64,000 bases of DNA from Chrysomallon squamiferum (lineage: Eukaryota; Mollusca; Gastropoda; Neomphalida; Peltospiridae): assembly GCA_012295275.1 (NCBI GenBank), contig CM022667.1:14778168-14842167 (forward strand), in the 5' to 3' direction. The notes under the pieces were generated by a model that was not told the origin of the DNA, did not search any database, and was given only the letters and a program-made list of their open reading frames with translations. This document shows positions 22,591 through 35,759 of the stretch, in pieces; position 1 is the stretch's first letter, and each line of letters opens with the position of its first letter. The translations under genes and the position numbers were made by a program.

Positions 22591-23128
22591 TCACATGTTT
22601 CTAACAACTATTCTAATCAACAACGTGCCCAAATACCTCAATCCTTCTATTACTGGACTAGACCCTTCTTCTTGCCATGGTTTCAGCAGCCACGGAAACA
22701 ATCGGTGAGGACTGAGGACGAAATGATCAAAGTCGTGGTCAACAAAACCGTAAGTTGACGCTAAAATTCCATCAACAATAAGAGTTCCCGTCTCTGTGAT
22801 GGCACGTACAAACCTGTCGTAAAATGTTGTTCGTGTTCGTATCTTCAAATAGTCTGTGACATGACAGAGATATACTAAAAGAAAAAGTGTACAGCAGAAA
22901 TACAGTGCCATACAAACCAAAGACGACAGGGTTCAATACAGTGTTTAAAGAGTCATACGTCTGCAGTAGCCGAGGCAGAAGTTGTCGTAGTAGTAGTAGT
23001 AGTAGTAAATTCAGAACAGTTTGCATTGATGGTGGTGGTGGTGGTGATTGTAGTAGCACCTTCTTTCTCAGGCAAAGATATTTCCACAACGCGCTCTGGA
23101 GAAAGACCACGGGAACATGACCGTGAAT
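22591..23128 (-). pseudogene. Hedgehog-type Hint domain gene fragment (3' two exons)
   Basis: Two blocks match the last two exons of the intact Hint gene at 57-60.6 kb. Exon 5-like 23128-23060 encodes P-E-R-V-V-E-I-S-L-P-E-K-E-G and has a donor at the same place. Exon 6 22813-22591 encodes LYVPITETGTLIVDGILAST, then HDFDHFVLSPHRLF and W-L-L-K-P-W. The 5' exon lacks about 38 nt (the V-E-R-G-D segment) and so would be out of frame, and I found no upstream exons before 25 kb. The C terminus also differs (R-I-V-V-R-N-M). It is most simply a truncated paralogue. Confidence 0.75.
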
Positions 23129-23178
23129 CTGATTTTCATTTTAGTTGACGTAATAAACAAACTAAATAAAATTCCCCG

Positions 23179-23269
<91 letters not shown>

Positions 23270-25265
23270 CTCGAATGCTTTCCTCGTATCTTCGTAACCA
23301 GATCAGGTAGCAACATGAATAAAAGTTTGCTTTAAGCGTGTTCAGTCATAAAGAATCTAAAGCAGCCATGTTTTCCCAAATAAAACACAAACAAATTGAA
23401 ACAGCAACCATAAAACCTTAAAATTGTGGCTGTTTTAAGTCAAATTATATTCCTATTGGCCATTTAATAGATCATATATTACGTTAACGTGTTAGGTATA
23501 GGATAATAACCAATAGGTGAATGAGAAATAAATAACTCTTTATGTGTCTTGTATTTACTGCTGTTCCCATTACTTTAAATACGTATGCATCCAAGATGGC
23601 CGCCACCAGAACAGAACAAAATGTATTGGATTACTAGATAAGATAAAAACGTAAACTAAAGGTCATTTTATGTTTTCAGGCCAAAAGAATCGAAAGCGGC
23701 TGTGATTTTTCCTGATACAATGCAAAAAAAATAAAGATGGTCACCATATTTAAATAACTGCCCAAAATGCATGTCCTTATGAAGCCTTAACTGTACCGTT
23801 ATTTCAACTTAAAAGCTTAGCTTCTTAAACCATCAGAATTGTATTCTTCTCATTTCTTGTGCTTTCTCAAGCAGTTTAGTTTATATTTATTACAATGTGT
23901 TTTGATGTTTCTTGGCATTTCGGTTTCGGTTGCTTTCCCTTTTCATTGCTCTGTCAAACAAAATGACAAATATAGAAATAAAAAAATAAAAAAATTATTG
24001 TTCAAAAACACACATTGCAACACTTTCTTTATGTGTATGTGTGTGTATATGGGTGTGGTGTTTTATATAGACATGAAATAACTTTATGCCTGTGTATTTG
24101 TAGACATTCTTAATTCCAGTACTGAACTCTTGACTATGCCTTTCTTAGCATACCAGATCCAATAATTAGATTCTAAATGATTTAGAAGCGAGAGGAAACA
24201 AATATAAAATTATTAAAGTATGTCATTTATTTTTTATTATTATTATTATTTTTTTTTTTTTTTTTAAAACATATAAGCACCTCTTGTCTAAGACAATCAT
24301 TTAAGGCAGTCAAGATGATCACATTTTCCAAATTACCGTTGAACTTTGTGCTGTAATAAATAAATAAAAACTATATAATAAAACGTAATATCCTAACTAT
24401 ATATTTATGTAGTTCATATATATATATATACATAAACACAAGCAGACACACTCGTTTACATGCCAGCTATTTTTAAAAGACAAACATGAAGAACGATCGT
24501 CAATTTTTTTAAATATAAATGTTTTAAAATAAATATAATACATACAAATGTTCGCGCATACACACATCAATTTAGATACGTACTTTATTTTTATTTATTT
24601 TTCCCCTTGGATTTTTGCGTCACAAAAATTAATTCTGCACGTTTCATAAAAATACCAAACTATTTCAGTAATATTAAACTGTAACATTATGGTGACATTA
24701 CATATCCATCTATCTATCTTTCTATATGTGAAAAAGTTATTCGCCTACATATATATATATATAAACATATATTATAAAATAAAATAAGAAATAAAAATAT
24801 ATAAAATAAAATATAAATGATAAAATTACTTCAACAGGTTTCGAAAATTTTAAAATATGACATCCGATCAATTATTTTTTTATTTTATACAGATAGCTAG
24901 CTATAGAGATACTAACAGTAGTCAACGGGATTAAAGTGAAATTACTTTTAACTGATACCTTAGCTTACAAACATGATGAAGATATCCATTATATTTAGAG
25001 TACGTACGGTGATTAATATGATTATTCAAGATTTAAGGTTTGAATTTAAATAACCCTCGTGTGCGTTGCGATGAAAAGCTGTCACGTGCTAATCAGATGA
25101 CCTTTAAATCACGACTGATGCCGATTCAAACATGTCCGAAAATTTCCGAGTCTTGGGTTTGTTCTTGTTGTCTGTGTATACACGACTATTATGGTACTTT
25201 TCACGATACCAGCGAATTCGAAAATGACGCGTTTGTAGGAATGTTAAGGAAAAATTATTTTTCAA
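23129..25265. other. No gene seen; poly(A)/(AAT)n and AT-rich DNA
   Basis: A-run 23180-23208 merges into (AAT)n to 23269. The remainder has short TA repeats (24418-24430, 24751-24764) and T-runs (24248-24266). Open frames are short and without recognisable similarity. Confidence 0.5.
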
Positions 25266-25267
25266 TA

Positions 25268-25560
25268 CGTCTTACTTGAATGAATACTTCTCACATACAT
25301 GTCTATTTCTCTCACATGCTCAAGCAAATACAGCACACGATGTTCTCACTCTAAAGTACCACATCCACAAACGTCTTTCACACAGATGTGCAACACAAAC
25401 TCACAACACATGGAGACACACACACACACACACACACACAGATATATCCTTCTTCGTCATAGTTTAGTAGATCAGCTCACTGTAGAAAGTTGTCCAGTAA
25501 CCCAGCTCTGACAGAAGGAATCATGAGACAACAAACAGCACGAATGTCAGTGTTACAGCA
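25268..25560 (-). pseudogene. Relic of CENPN intron 5 and exon 5 edge
   Basis: Diverged copy of 31209-31570: the TTACTTGAATGAATMCTTCT start, the ACACAGATGTGC repeat monomer, then GAAAGTTGTCCAGTAACCCA and GGAATCATGAGA, which correspond to the donor-side end of CENPN exon 5. Only about 45 nt of coding similarity remain, so it is non-coding debris from a partial duplication. Confidence 0.65.
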
Positions 25561-25579
25561 GAACACACAGACCATCACC

Positions 25580-26515
25580 TTTATGCTTTTATGAAGCATT
25601 TAAAATTTAATTTTAATTCAAATAAAATAAAAGAAGCAGTGAATGTTGCTCTGCATAACAAAGTACACGCTAGTAAATCCACTCAAAAGAAACAATAGTG
25701 TATTAAATTTTGTACAGGTTTATCTGTTTGAACAGTGTAGTTAGTGTGCCAGGTATTTCTTTTCTTTCTTCTTATTATTTTTGTTTATACATTTCATTAT
25801 ACATTTTTGATAATAATAATAATAATGTATTTTATTTTATTTTATTTTTAAAAAGAAGAAAAAGAAAACAACAAAACAACATAATCACATGATCTTGTTG
25901 TATGCAACTGTTTTATGACGTTCGCTCAATGTACAATTCTATAATGAAACAAAACAAGATTAAAAAAGACTAAGTCCTCAATAATATGGCCAGGAATTTA
26001 GCATGCATTCCTACTTCAAGCAATGCACTATAGTTTACATTTAGCTGGACGTGTGAATGTGTGAGAGACATCCACATTCCACATGATGTTAGTACACATC
26101 AACTCTTGTCACACTATTGAAGAAGATATATAGTTATAAAGAAAAAAACTTACTTATGTCACTATAGCACATAATTTCTAGTACCTTTAGGCCAGGAAAA
26201 GCGCCAGTTTATACTTGGCTCTATATACTCATTCATGGCAATGGATCTTTGATGAAGTAAAACAATTTAATATTTAATAAAATATTTCATTTATCACACC
26301 ATTAAAATGACATTGTTTTAACAACAACAACAATAATAATATTAATAATAATCATAATAATAATAAATAAATAAATAACACTTCTGTATTATGTCCGTTA
26401 AACTTAGATTCCACTGTAAGCAAAATTTAATTTAGATTATTTCAGCACATAACATGTTAATTGAAAATATCTGACATGGTCAGTGTCAGAAAGTATAGTC
26501 CATGCCTTTTAGAAT
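25580..26515 (+). repeat. Relic of macin 3'UTR and unit flank
   Basis: About 25618-25725 resembles the macin 3'UTR (AATAAAAGAAGCAGTGAATG, then G-C-T-A-G-T-A-A-A-T-C and TTTTGTACAG). About 26190-26500 resembles 22100-22450. No macin coding exon survives between or before them, so a sixth unit has been lost here, next to CENPN. Confidence 0.55.
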
Positions 26516-26965
26516 ATTAAATGTTAACAAAACATTATTCTGACATTATTCCAGCAATTGCTTTTGAGCTTTTTTTTGTTACTTTTCTTTAAATTTATTA
26601 TGAATGTTTTTTTGTTTTGTTTTTTCAGTATAAATATTTGCTGTTGACTAGGTTTAACAAATGTATCTGGCAGCAGAAAGTAAAGGCAAAATGGAAATGT
26701 ATGAATAAAACATATTTTACTGTAGGAATACAAATTTTCATGCATTTCAATGTAAAATTTACCAAAATCTGCAAAATATATTTTCAGCTTCATAAATTAC
26801 TAAAGAAAGTCAGATTTTTTCAAAATAAATGTCATTTCCTTTCATTATTTCTGCAATGTCTACAAAACTGTGCCTTGGACAATACAAACTCCTTGCAGAT
26901 AGATACAGATAAGACAGACCACCTCTAAATGTTACCCGAATGTTTCACACTGAATGTGTCACAGA

Positions 26966-29756
26966 TCATCTGACTGGAGTTACAGTATCCTTTTCACACA
27001 AATTACCAGAATCAGACTTTCTTTTCTCACTGGCAGGTTTCTCGGATAGAACGATGTAATTTTTAGCAAGTGAGCTAACCTGACACACGTGATTGGGCAA
27101 CGGCCATTTAGTCAGCCCAGCCTGGACGAGATTTCGAATTCCTTCCAGGACAGAGGTTCCCTCAAACGTCACTGTGCTTCTGAACGTTTTGGCAGTGGAA
27201 ACAGGAATTTTGCTACTGCCCCTGAAGTTAACATTTACCTGAAAAACAATAAACATTAAAACATTTTTGAAAATACAACAATAATTTGAAAAAGAGTGCC
27301 ACTGTACATTCTAGCCAGAAAATAATTTTGACATCGAAATGAATGCAAAGCTCTGCTGAACTTTAAGCAACAACAAAATAGTTGTTTTCAGACAATATTA
27401 TTTTTATTTTTATTTTTATTATTTACAACAGAGGTGACTACCAGAAATCTAGCAAATGCTGGAAAACTATTACCTGTGAATCATGAAAACAAAAATATCT
27501 GAAGAAACAAACTTTCTGTGAGAATATTTACTTTTATAAAATAATTTTTGACAGTATATTGGACAGAGCTTCACTCAAACTATTTAATAATCACTAACAG
27601 CTGTAACAGTTCAATACAAAATATGTAAACAGACTGTAATTTGTCATAAATGGATATTAATAAATCTAGCAACCCTATAATGGCTACCTTCAAAAAATCT
27701 CTTAAAAATTTTTAACATTTTTTTGATCCATGTAGGTTATTTTATTGTTAGTACTAGTATTCAACACATTAAATGTCAGAGTTCAAATGAATGCTTTAGA
27801 ATTGTCTGTGTTTCACAAAATGCACATTTTGCAGTATGTCTACTCCTCCTGTATGAAAACCGTGTCTGTTATGCCTTGGCAAATGAAGAATGTTTCAAGA
27901 CACAGCAGACTTAAGTAAAGTGTGAAGAAGACTCAGGTATTGACAACAGGTTTGATGTTAGCTTCAGGTCACTGTCCCTGAAACACAGCAGAACCCACAT
28001 GGGTGTAACTGTATCAAATAGATAGCAACTGACACTCCCATGATACAGGAAAACAAAAGCCTGATGTCTAAGAAACTAAATCTAGATGGGTCTGAAGAGG
28101 AATTGACAAAAACTTCTGGTTACTGCAATGATATTCAAAACAAAAAGTTTCAAAATTTCCAGCATTTGCTCATAAATCAGCTTTGTGTTTAGAAAATAGA
28201 GTATAATAACAGAGGCAGGTTTCAGAGGGAAAACTAAGTAATGTTATAAATCTCTATTTACTCAAACGTTTGCTGATGAAGAAAAACACTATTTCTGAAA
28301 GATTTCTTACTGTGCTCTGTTTGCAAAGTTTCTTAGAATGCAGTGCACTATCACTTCAAGACCTTTTGACCACTGTCAATTGGGTGACATTTCCCTGTTC
28401 TCAGACAATTATTAATTTACTTTAATGTTAGAAAAGTGACAGTTTTCTTGGAACAAAAGAGTAAATGAGTTACTATGGCAAAAATTTGTCTTTTTGAGAG
28501 ACCCATTATTTTTGCTACTGAATTTATAATAAAATGAAAACCATAAGAATTTGACGGTGAACATTAAGGTTCTGAATTTCACATAAACATTTTAGGATGA
28601 TAAACTGGTGTGAAACCTCAGTTTAGATATTAAAGATAATTTGTTCCAGGCTTATAACCAGTAAACAATTTTACAAATAACTTTCCCCAAGTGCCTAAAT
28701 AAAAATATTCACATACCACCCCAAAAAAAGGGGAAAAAAAAGAAAGAAAAAGATCAAAAAACAAATTTATCTTTTATACCAAAACCTTTTACAACTCGTG
28801 CATGAAAAGTATTTCATTATCCAACCAGCAAGTATATCTATGACAGTGTAAGATTTTATTTTTAAAAAGTTTGTTACTGACAGCTGTGAGAAACACTGAT
28901 AAAATAAAACAGTCAAACAAACAAAAAAAATAAATAAATAAAATAATAAAAATAAAATAAAATAAAATAAAATAAAATAAAATAAAATAAAAATAGACAA
29001 AGTGAAATGACACCATATGCTTTAAAATTTACACTGCAGTTGATGACAGTATTGTAGAAAATGTCTGATGTGATGAATATGAATGGTATCTGTGCCTTTG
29101 TGTATGGTACTACACTGTATTAACATGTATCATAGGTGAATAATGGCAACAATTACCCCAGTCTTCCCTATGTGCACATTCAAGCTATGTATTTTACTTC
29201 CTTCACTTGATATCTCATTGTTTCTGAAACTGGGTGTCATGTAGTTTTGTGAATCTATCTGAGATATTTATTTATCAATTATTATTTAAGATAGCACATG
29301 TACACACATAAATATATCTTTGAGCATACATTTATTGTTTTTATTTCAGTTATCTGATATGGTACCTCAGCTTTTTTTAAATTCTCTATATTTGTTTCAG
29401 CATATTTATCCCCATTTTCTAATGAAATTTACATACTTTGTGTCTCTTTTTATTTATTTATTTATTTATTTATTTATTTTAATTTGTCTCTTACTTGGTA
29501 TCTCAGTTTCTCCAGGATTGGTTGGTCTTTTTTGCCCAGTATGTCATTCATTTCATCAAGCTTTCTTTTCTTCTGCATCTCCCCTACATTAATAATTCTA
29601 GGATCCTTAAATGTGTCCTCAGGAACTGTAACAGTGTAAGAAAAAGAAAAAAAGCAGGTGTCTGAATGACTTTCAGGCCAAAACATTAGTAAATTAGTAA
29701 ACCATGTAGATGAATGGTATGATACAGATATTGAAAGAGTTTGAGAGAGAGAGAGT

Positions 29757-29840
<84 letters not shown>

Positions 29841-32800
29841 AAGAAGGAACTGCACAGAAAGTAATATCTAGCAGACAAAGTTACGATAGTGTTTATGAAA
29901 ATACATTTTCAGCTATACATATTAGACACAAAAAATGTTAATATAAATATTTAAAAAAAAAATATAAGCAGACCTTTTCTTTTTTTACTTTTCCTTGCCA
30001 AGGGATTTTCAGTTTCTTCATATTCTCTGTATTTGGCAAACAAACCCTTGGAAAATAAAACATTTTCAGATCTGACATAAAAACTAGTGCTATTCAGTAT
30101 ATTTATTTTCCAAAAAAAAAAAAAAATAGAACTGTTACTACTAATAACAACATTGAAATAGGAGAACAAAACGAAATACTTCCTGTTGTTAAATGCAGAT
30201 ATTTTCTTTTAGGTACATACCTAATGATGAAATGTTAAATTATTCAAATTTAACGGAAACTGAAACAATTTATTTCAAAATTATTATGAGAGACTGTCAG
30301 TGACATTATGCAGTGTATTTCAGGACTGTGTAATTACTTTCAAAATTTGTATAAAAATTTGAAACCTGAGACAGAAATAAAATATTTCCTGTCGATAAAT
30401 GTGAATGTCTGCTTTTATGTATGTGCGTGTGTGTGTTTTGAAAATTATTACAAATCAGTTAAATATTCAAATTTAATAATAACTAACAAAATGTGATATA
30501 TGTGAATGTCTGCTTTAATGATTTATCTGTGTATCTAGATTATTATTACAAATCAGTTAAATATTGAAATATAATACAAACAGTAATGCTCAGACTTACA
30601 TGTGACTGTTTATTGAGAGCCAGCTCAACAAGGGAACTCACATGGCAGCCTGTAAGTTGTAAAGCATGTATCCCATGCGCACCCAGTGCAATCATAACAG
30701 CCTGGAAGAAGAGAAAAACTGACAACAGTAGTCCTAAATATCTAAATACACCGTGTTAAGGCGTGTACAATAATCAAGTAAGAAAGCATTGCAAGAATTT
30801 TTTCCTTTCATTATTTTTGTAATAAATTTTACAGAATAATTCAAGTCAGTTAAATAAAATGTTTGATATGTTAGAACATGCCCATCCGAGAAAATATAAA
30901 CTAAATGTGTATAAATATGTGGTTGTCTGTTGTAAAGTATTTTGCTGTATCATCAGAGGTTCAAATGAATAGTTTTTCCCAGAAAGCTTAGCCATAATTA
31001 AATGATTTTTTTTTGTTTTAAATATGTTCACTACATTCATACTTGTGAGTTATTAACTGCAGTTTTAGTTATGTAATATACAAAAACAAACACTTACAAA
31101 CAGTATTTTCTACAAGATAATGTGCACTACTGAATTTTAAACAGGTTTTTGTGGGGGGGGTTTTGATGATTTTCAATATCCTGAACAAAGACTCTCATAA
31201 ATACATCTTACTTGAATGAATCCTTCTCACATCTATTTCTTACACATGCACAAACACGACACATCAGGTTCTCACTTGAATACACACTCACACGTACCAC
31301 ATCCACACACAAAAACAACTTTCACACAGATGTGCACACACAAACTTAGTCACACAGATGAGCACACACAAACTCACTAGTCACACAGATGTGCACACAC
31401 AAACTCCCAAGTCACACAGATGTGCACACACAAACTCACAAGTCACACATCCACACACAAACTCACAAGTCACACAGATGTGCACACACAGTTTAGTAAA
31501 TCAACTCACCCGCAGAAAGTTGTCCATTAGCCCAGGTCTGACATAAGGAATCATAAGATACGGAGTACTAGGGTACATCACAAAGAAGATGGTACTGTTT
31601 GGTTCGTACCCTGGTGAATTGTCATCCAAGACCTGGACACGAGCCCACAATGCACCAGCATAATAATTAACATTCAAGACCTGTTGTAAATTGTCATATT
31701 AATTAGTAACAGCAGTATTAATTAACACCATATGGTTATTACTTACTACCAATCATAATGTTGTTATTTTCATTTTTTTTTTTTGGAGCACAGTATTGTT
31801 ACGGTGCTGTTTTCACATATTCATATATATATATTTATATAATATATATAATTAATGGATTTTTGATCCAATTATTAAAATAGTGATATCACCTTAATAC
31901 TGTCGTTAAAGCATGTTTTAACAGTTTCATGTATATGTCAAACCTGTAAGTTAGACCAGAATTTTTCAATGTCATTAAAAGATCATTTTACAATTTCTGT
32001 CTAAAAGTAAAAGATATGATTTTCTAAATTTGTTTCAACTTCAAAGTTACTTTTATTTTAACACAGAGAATAAAAACCATTTACCACGTCTCCCAAATAA
32101 AGCACCATCTGTGTTTGTAGAAATTTTTTCACTCTTTGTAATCTTGAAGGAATACTAACAGAAGTCTCATCTATAATTTGTACAAAACAGTAAAATGAGA
32201 AAAATTAAATTAAATTAAAATAAACAATTTACACACAGAACTGGTATGCATTTAATGATATATTTAATATCTGTGAAATGCATAGAACTATAAGAATTCT
32301 TATCTCAAATGCTTCGAACCGGAAGTGTTTCAGATTTCAGAATGTTTCACATTTTAGAATATTTAAGCAGATAACCAGAACATAAAATCCCTTTATATTT
32401 CACGTAGAGCTAACACATATAACCAGCAGGTACCTTTATATTTTTAACACATATTGCGAATGAAACAATGTTTGTATATGCTAAAACACACAGACTAACT
32501 CGGATTTTCCAAAAAAAGGTTATCAGAATTTTATATGTTATGTGTTATTCTTAATCTGTATCAATATTTATTTATGTGTGTGGGTGTTTAAATTTTATGT
32601 AAATATACATAAACACATATCTGTATAGATTAAATGGAAACTTATTAATATTTGTCACTCAGTGAACTTGAAGTAAAAGTATGTAGTACATTGAAAAACA
32701 AACCTTCTCCTTCACCACCGGAAAGTTGATAAACTGTCCATTTCTTGCTAGTTGAATTCAGCTGCATATCTAGCAGTAATAATAATAATACTTCCAAAAA

Positions 32801-33359
32801 TCAAAATTAAAAAAATCAAACATACATTTAGTAGATTTACTCACAAACACAATCACCCTCAGTGATTCGCAAATAACAAAAAAGCAAACAAAAAAACCAT
32901 ACATTTGCATGCACACACAATGCTTCATATATATATATATAATATAATAAAAAAAAAAAAAAAAATAGACATTTAGTGACACTGACATTAATTTGATTAA
33001 ATTAATACTTAACAATTATCTTACATATAAGATGGAGTTCACATGCTTTTTTCATGGTCAGTCTGTTTTCCTGAAAATACAGCAGATTATCAAATTATAT
33101 TGTAACGAACACAACAGTTTATAAAGCTGTATCTTAAAAATATCTCATGCATTTTTTTTTTTTTAAAGATGAAAAAAGTGTAGCTTACATAGTTTTAACC
33201 TACCTTACATAACTCTGATATCTTGTCCGCAATATCTTTTTTCGTCCTTTTAAAATTAATTTTAGTGTAGCAGCTTTCCGGCAGAAAGTTCCATTTTTTC
33301 AGGACTGGCAATATGTCGACAATTTTACATCTAAGTAAAGTGTATTTTAAAACATCCAT
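26966..33359 (-). CDS. CENPN: Centromere protein N homologue
   Basis: Nine exons: 33359-33204, 33070-33025, 32769-32704, 32170-32085, 31680-31510, 30701-30600, 30046-29974, 29625-29495 and 27238-26966. Phases agree at every junction, giving 367 residues (human CENP-N is about 340). The N-terminal pyrin-like region (W-N-F-L, I-N-F-K-R, then YMQLNSTSKKWTVYQLSGGE) and the middle (GALWARVQVL, then FFVMYPSTPYL) align with human CENP-N; DPRIINVGEMQKKR matches the human DSRII segment. CENP-N reads the CENP-A nucleosome and, with CENP-L, links it to the inner kinetochore. An in-frame ATG 20 codons upstream (33419) is possible. Head-to-head neighbour is CMC2. Intron 8 is the longest (2.26 kb). Confidence 0.92.
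27239..29494 (-). other. CENPN intron 8
   Basis: AT-rich intron without coding frames, containing a (TAAAA)n stretch near 28955-28992 and a TTTA repeat near 29449-29480 close to the donor. Confidence 0.7.
29742..29836. repeat. (GA)n microsatellite in CENPN intron 7
   Basis: Long GA tract about 120 bp from exon 8 on its acceptor side. The open frame through it is repeat-derived. Confidence 0.9.
31323..31500. repeat. About 30-bp minisatellite in CENPN intron 5
   Basis: Five to six head-to-tail units built on ACACAGATGTGCACACACAA plus ACTCACAAGTC, with one deleted unit, ending ten bases before the exon 5 donor. A single diverged unit remains in the relic at 25.38-25.40 kb. Unit lengths vary and there are no distinct spacers, so it is a minisatellite. 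Confidence 0.75.
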
Positions 33360-34383
33360 TCTAAATCTTGAACATGGCGCGTAATCAAATGGAACACAAA
33401 TATTGGTGACGTATTTCACAAAACATTGTTAAGGTCAAGTTAATTTGGGTCAAAATCGATTGTTGAATTATTGAAGGTACTCCGGAAGTATTACAGTCTC
33501 GATTTTTTTGGATTATTATGGATAGTGGTCAAGATGAATCGAGACCATACGTTATTGCATGTGAACGTTTGCAGGTCGACTTCTACAAACTGTTTCATAA
33601 TCTGACATTGGACTGTTTGGTTAGTTTACTTTTGCACTGTAATGAGTTTTTAAATAATATTACTAGCAGCAACTAGTCAGAATACTACAACTATAAAAAC
33701 GCGTCCAAAGTGTGCGGAAACGTAAACGTGACTGCAACAGTGAAAACTCCAGAGTTTGAGGGACATTTTGATTTTAATTTTTAGATTTGTTGTTTTTTCT
33801 GTTTCTTTCACAGTTTTGTTTTATATTCAGCATCAGGTGTAAAAATATGACATGCACCGAAGCATTATCATTTGTCGTTGGTAACCATATTAAAATTCTT
33901 AGTGAAAAGATAGTGTAGTAGTTTGAAGTCTTTTGACCAATAAATTCGAATGTTGTTGCATCATATTAGACCAAATTAGTATATTATCTATATATATTAT
34001 TTTAAAATTATAAAAGAGAAAAATACTAAAATAACTTTCTAAAAACGATTTTGCATTTATTTTCTTTTATTTAAATACATACTTTTCGGGGAAAGTAAAT
34101 AATTAATAATATCTTTATGTCAGCAGAATTTAGGCATTGTTCATTTGTTGTTATTATATGAATATTATATTATAAATATGTTTGAATTTTAAAGCAATAT
34201 TTGTTGCTTAGGGAGGAACATTTAAAGTTTCTGTTAGCAGACCTACACTTTGATATATGCATCCTGATCTCAAAATATCAACATATATTTTAATTAGTTA
34301 ATATTCACGGATGTCAATTAATTGTAAATCATTTTTTTTTTAAATATATTACTTTTCATACTTTTAGAATCCAGACCTTTAGA
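33360..34383. promoter_or_regulatory. Bidirectional CENPN/CMC2 promoter interval
   Basis: Just over 1 kb separates the two divergent start codons. An ETS/GABP-type motif CCGGAAGT lies at 33482-33489, about 120 bp upstream of the CENPN ATG. A splice acceptor at 34366-34367 shortly before the CMC2 ATG implies a non-coding CMC2 first exon near 33.5-33.6 kb. A 52-codon upstream frame (33518-33676, plus) lies there; it resembles nothing I know and could be an upstream ORF. ETS sites are common in divergent promoters of mitochondrial genes. Confidence 0.6.
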
Positions 34384-35061
34384 ATGCATCCTGATTTGGC
34401 AGAACATCTGCACTCTGATGAATGTGTTCAGCTCATAGCTGCTTTAAAAGTTTGTCATAATGAAGTATGTAGACAATTTTATTATGTATATAAATATATA
34501 TATTTTTAAAATCATAAAAAAAAATGTGTATTATTGGAATGTATATTGATCCAAATATCTTTTTGCCTATATTAAAGATCTGTCCAGTCTTCGGGAAGTT
34601 AAAATCTGGATATATTCCAAACAGCCGTTTAGATGTTAAGAAAAGGAGTATTATTTTTCTTTAAAACTTATAATGATATGTATTTATATAAATAAAACAT
34701 CAAAGCCAAAACAAAAAATTATATTTATTTATGAGTACAAATTAGCCTTGTGTTATACAGAATAATATTCTTGATTGTTCTGAATGGTCTTTCTTTGTTG
34801 TTGTTGCTTGGTCTTTTTTTTTTTTAAGAAAAATTTAAAATTATCACATTTTTGGATATGAATTCATTTGTTTCCAATATTATTATTATATTTATCTTTT
34901 GGAAAGACATAGTGTTACTAAAACAAGATTGTTTTGCTCTAATCAGCCTAGTTTCAAATGAGCTTAAATTAATAAATAAATTATCTTGGTTTCATACAAT
35001 TTAAGACAGATTTACATTTAGTGTTTAAATTGAAAAGCTGACAGTAATATGCAGTTATATA

Positions 35062-35103
<42 letters not shown>

Positions 35104-35713
35104 TTTGTATAATGTTTTATTATATAGTTTTTATTTATTGCAGCACAAAGTTGGAAGATTATTTGGAAAATGTAATCACCTTGACTCGGCATTAAATGAT
35201 TGTCTTAGACGAGAGGTATTTATATCCTTTTAAAAATGTGTTATATACTTTAGAAATCTTACATTTGTTACTTCTGGCTTCTTCTAAAATCATTTTCAAT
35301 CAGAATATGTAAACAGATAACTGTTTCATGCTAACTGTTAGATCTGGTATGCCAAGAATAGACCCTTGTGTCCTTGCTTTAATTATGTGTACAAATTACA
35401 ACTATGTGGTTGTGTATGCGTGTCTCTCTGTCATTCTTGCATTCTCTCTCTCAAGTACACATGTGTAAAGTTAATATCTGACTATCTCTATTAACTATAT
35501 ATATATAAACACATACACACACACACATAAAACAAACACAACCACACAGAAAGAAAGAAAGTTAAAATGTGTGCCTTTGCTAAATGATATTTACAAATTT
35601 ATTTTTTATTTTAATATTTCAAATTTCATATTTCCCATTTGTTTCAGAGAGCCATGAAAAGGGATAACAACCGAAACCGAAAAAAGAAATTACGAGAAGG
35701 CCAAACAGAATAA
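34384..35713 (+). CDS. CMC2: COX assembly mitochondrial protein 2 homologue
   Basis: Three exons: 34384-34464, 35144-35215 and 35648-35713, all joined in phase 0, giving 72 residues (human CMC2 79). It starts MHPDLAEHLHSDEC, very like human CMC2. The twin C-x9-C motif is complete: C14/C24 and C37/C47, with the intervening V-G-R-L-F-G-K. The C terminus is rich in Arg and Lys. CMC2 is an intermembrane-space protein imported by the MIA40 relay and needed for cytochrome c oxidase biogenesis. Poly(A) signal AATAAA at 35748-35753. It is transcribed away from CENPN from a shared interval. Confidence 0.93.
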
Positions 35714-35759
35714 CAGCTGTAATGAAGACTTTAAAACTAACATTGCAAATAAACTAATG

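Noticed and set aside
23068-23335. Frames encoding poly-Asn or poly-Leu/Phe
   Set aside because: Produced by the poly(A)/(AAT)n tract; no flanking coding signal.
26617-26928. Cysteine-containing frame with F-N-K-C like macins D/E
   Set aside because: No signal peptide, wrong cysteine order and stop-free only by chance; the stretch is related to the CENPN 3' flank copied at 8.8-9.1 kb.
31323-31500. CRISPR-like regularly repeated array
   Set aside because: Units are head-to-tail without unique spacers, lie in a eukaryotic intron and vary in length; it is a minisatellite.
33518-33676. Coding first exon of CMC2
   Set aside because: No splice junction joins it in phase with the exon at 34368; the CMC2 reading starts naturally at 34384 with MHPDL. 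At best it is an upstream ORF.
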